This document shows, piece by piece, positions 63,645-64,000 of a stretch of 64,000 bases of DNA (its first letter is position 1; each line of letters starts with the position of its first letter). Both the position numbers and the translations under genes were made by a program. The DNA comes from Bin80 sp965203305 (GTDB taxonomy: Bacteria > Bacteroidota > Rhodothermia > Rhodothermales > Bin80): NCBI GenBank assembly GCA_965203305.1, contig OZ241874.1:1674001-1738000 (forward strand), written 5' to 3'. The notes beneath the pieces were generated by a model. It saw only the letters and a list, made by a program, of their open reading frames with translations, ran no database searches and was not told where the DNA came from.

Positions 63645-64000
63645 CTTTTTCGTTGTAGGGTCCTGGCACCCTTCCGCTTGTTCTTGGCCATGGGCACTGT
63701 GCATCATGTATTCAAATGTATTACACTGGGAACCACAGCCGGTTCCCGCCTTGCGGATTATGCTGGATAATTCCCTAAATTTGCCCCTCGTCCTCCTTGC
63801 TGAAGTTTGTTCTGGGGACTTCCGATTTCCCGAAACGGATTGAATCGGAAATGATTCAGCAGGGGGCAATATATGACGGATGTCTTACAATCCCCCCGCT
63901 TGTGGTGTATGAAGCGTGGTTCGCTGGGAACAAAGCGGGGCAGGGCGTGTCCGTAGCCGGTCAGCCCACCGAACGTAATTCACCGAACTCATGCTGTTAG
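63645..64000. other. No supported gene at the window end
   Basis: Upstream of the methyltransferase start. An open plus-strand frame (63797 to the window edge) has no recognisable content, and the minus frame is only the extension of the methyltransferase ORF. The promoter for the minus-strand gene set should lie here. Confidence 0.4.

Noticed and set aside
1..64000. tRNA, rRNA, CRISPR arrays, replication origin
   Set aside because: Looked for by eye and not seen; absence of tRNA cannot be fully proven without a covariance search.

Overview
This 64 kb window looks like a chromosomal segment of a Bacteroidota-type bacterium, most likely the Rhodothermia/Balneolia side. This is inferred from gene content only: secreted proteins with type IX secretion (T9SS)-style C-terminal domains, a PorV-like outer-membrane protein, a TonB receptor with a carboxypeptidase-like N-terminal domain, a menaquinone operon and a System I cytochrome c maturation cluster. 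No rRNA, tRNA or CRISPR array was found. The window is unusually rich in transposons and broken genes.

Layout. 1-13.1 kb: a surface/secretion cluster (FG-GAP T9SS cargo split by an IS66, TonB receptor, large secreted protein, PorV-like porin, secreted amidase). 13.4-16.4 kb: a single-chain type IIG restriction-modification enzyme with an 11-G tract near its 3' end. 16.9-27.6 kb: a nest of transposons: an IS110; an old IS66 remnant split by an IS1634-type element; a 2.5 kb IS256-type element carrying two transposase-like genes; and a second IS66 copy inside that element. 27.6-37.4 kb: an accessory island with decayed coiled-coil genes, a frameshifted apt, a PARIS-like AriA/AriB pair, an IS1595 relic, a duplicate of the R-M gene tail, and a tandemly duplicated XRE-ImmA/IrrE antitoxin of which only the second copy retains its PIN toxin.

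37.6-44.4 kb: surface polysaccharide genes (glycosyltransferase, wecB, a second glycosyltransferase in pieces) cut by a second IS1634-type copy and an ISL3. 44.4-51.0 kb: YbbR protein, membrane protein and menF-menD-menB-menA. 51.1-54.7 kb: decayed genes, a MITE-like repeat, an unknown protein and menC on the minus strand. 54.8-57.9 kb: murB-ccmB-ccmC-ccmD-ccmE on the minus strand, with a Cys-type CcmE. 58-64 kb: SPFH lipoprotein, an AAA ATPase bracketed by 33-bp direct repeats, and a minus-strand set with a DNA methyltransferase-HNH fusion (cut by a second MITE copy), a J-domain protein and two paralogous small proteins.

Functionally, the housekeeping parts serve respiration (menaquinone, cytochrome c), cell wall (MurB) and surface export, and the accessory parts are mainly genome defence. 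Points most worth following up: the IS256-type element with a catalytically dead transposase paralogue, the phase-variable-looking R-M gene and its duplicated tail, the repeat-bracketed AAA ATPase, the PARIS pair and the MITE family with 4-bp target duplications.
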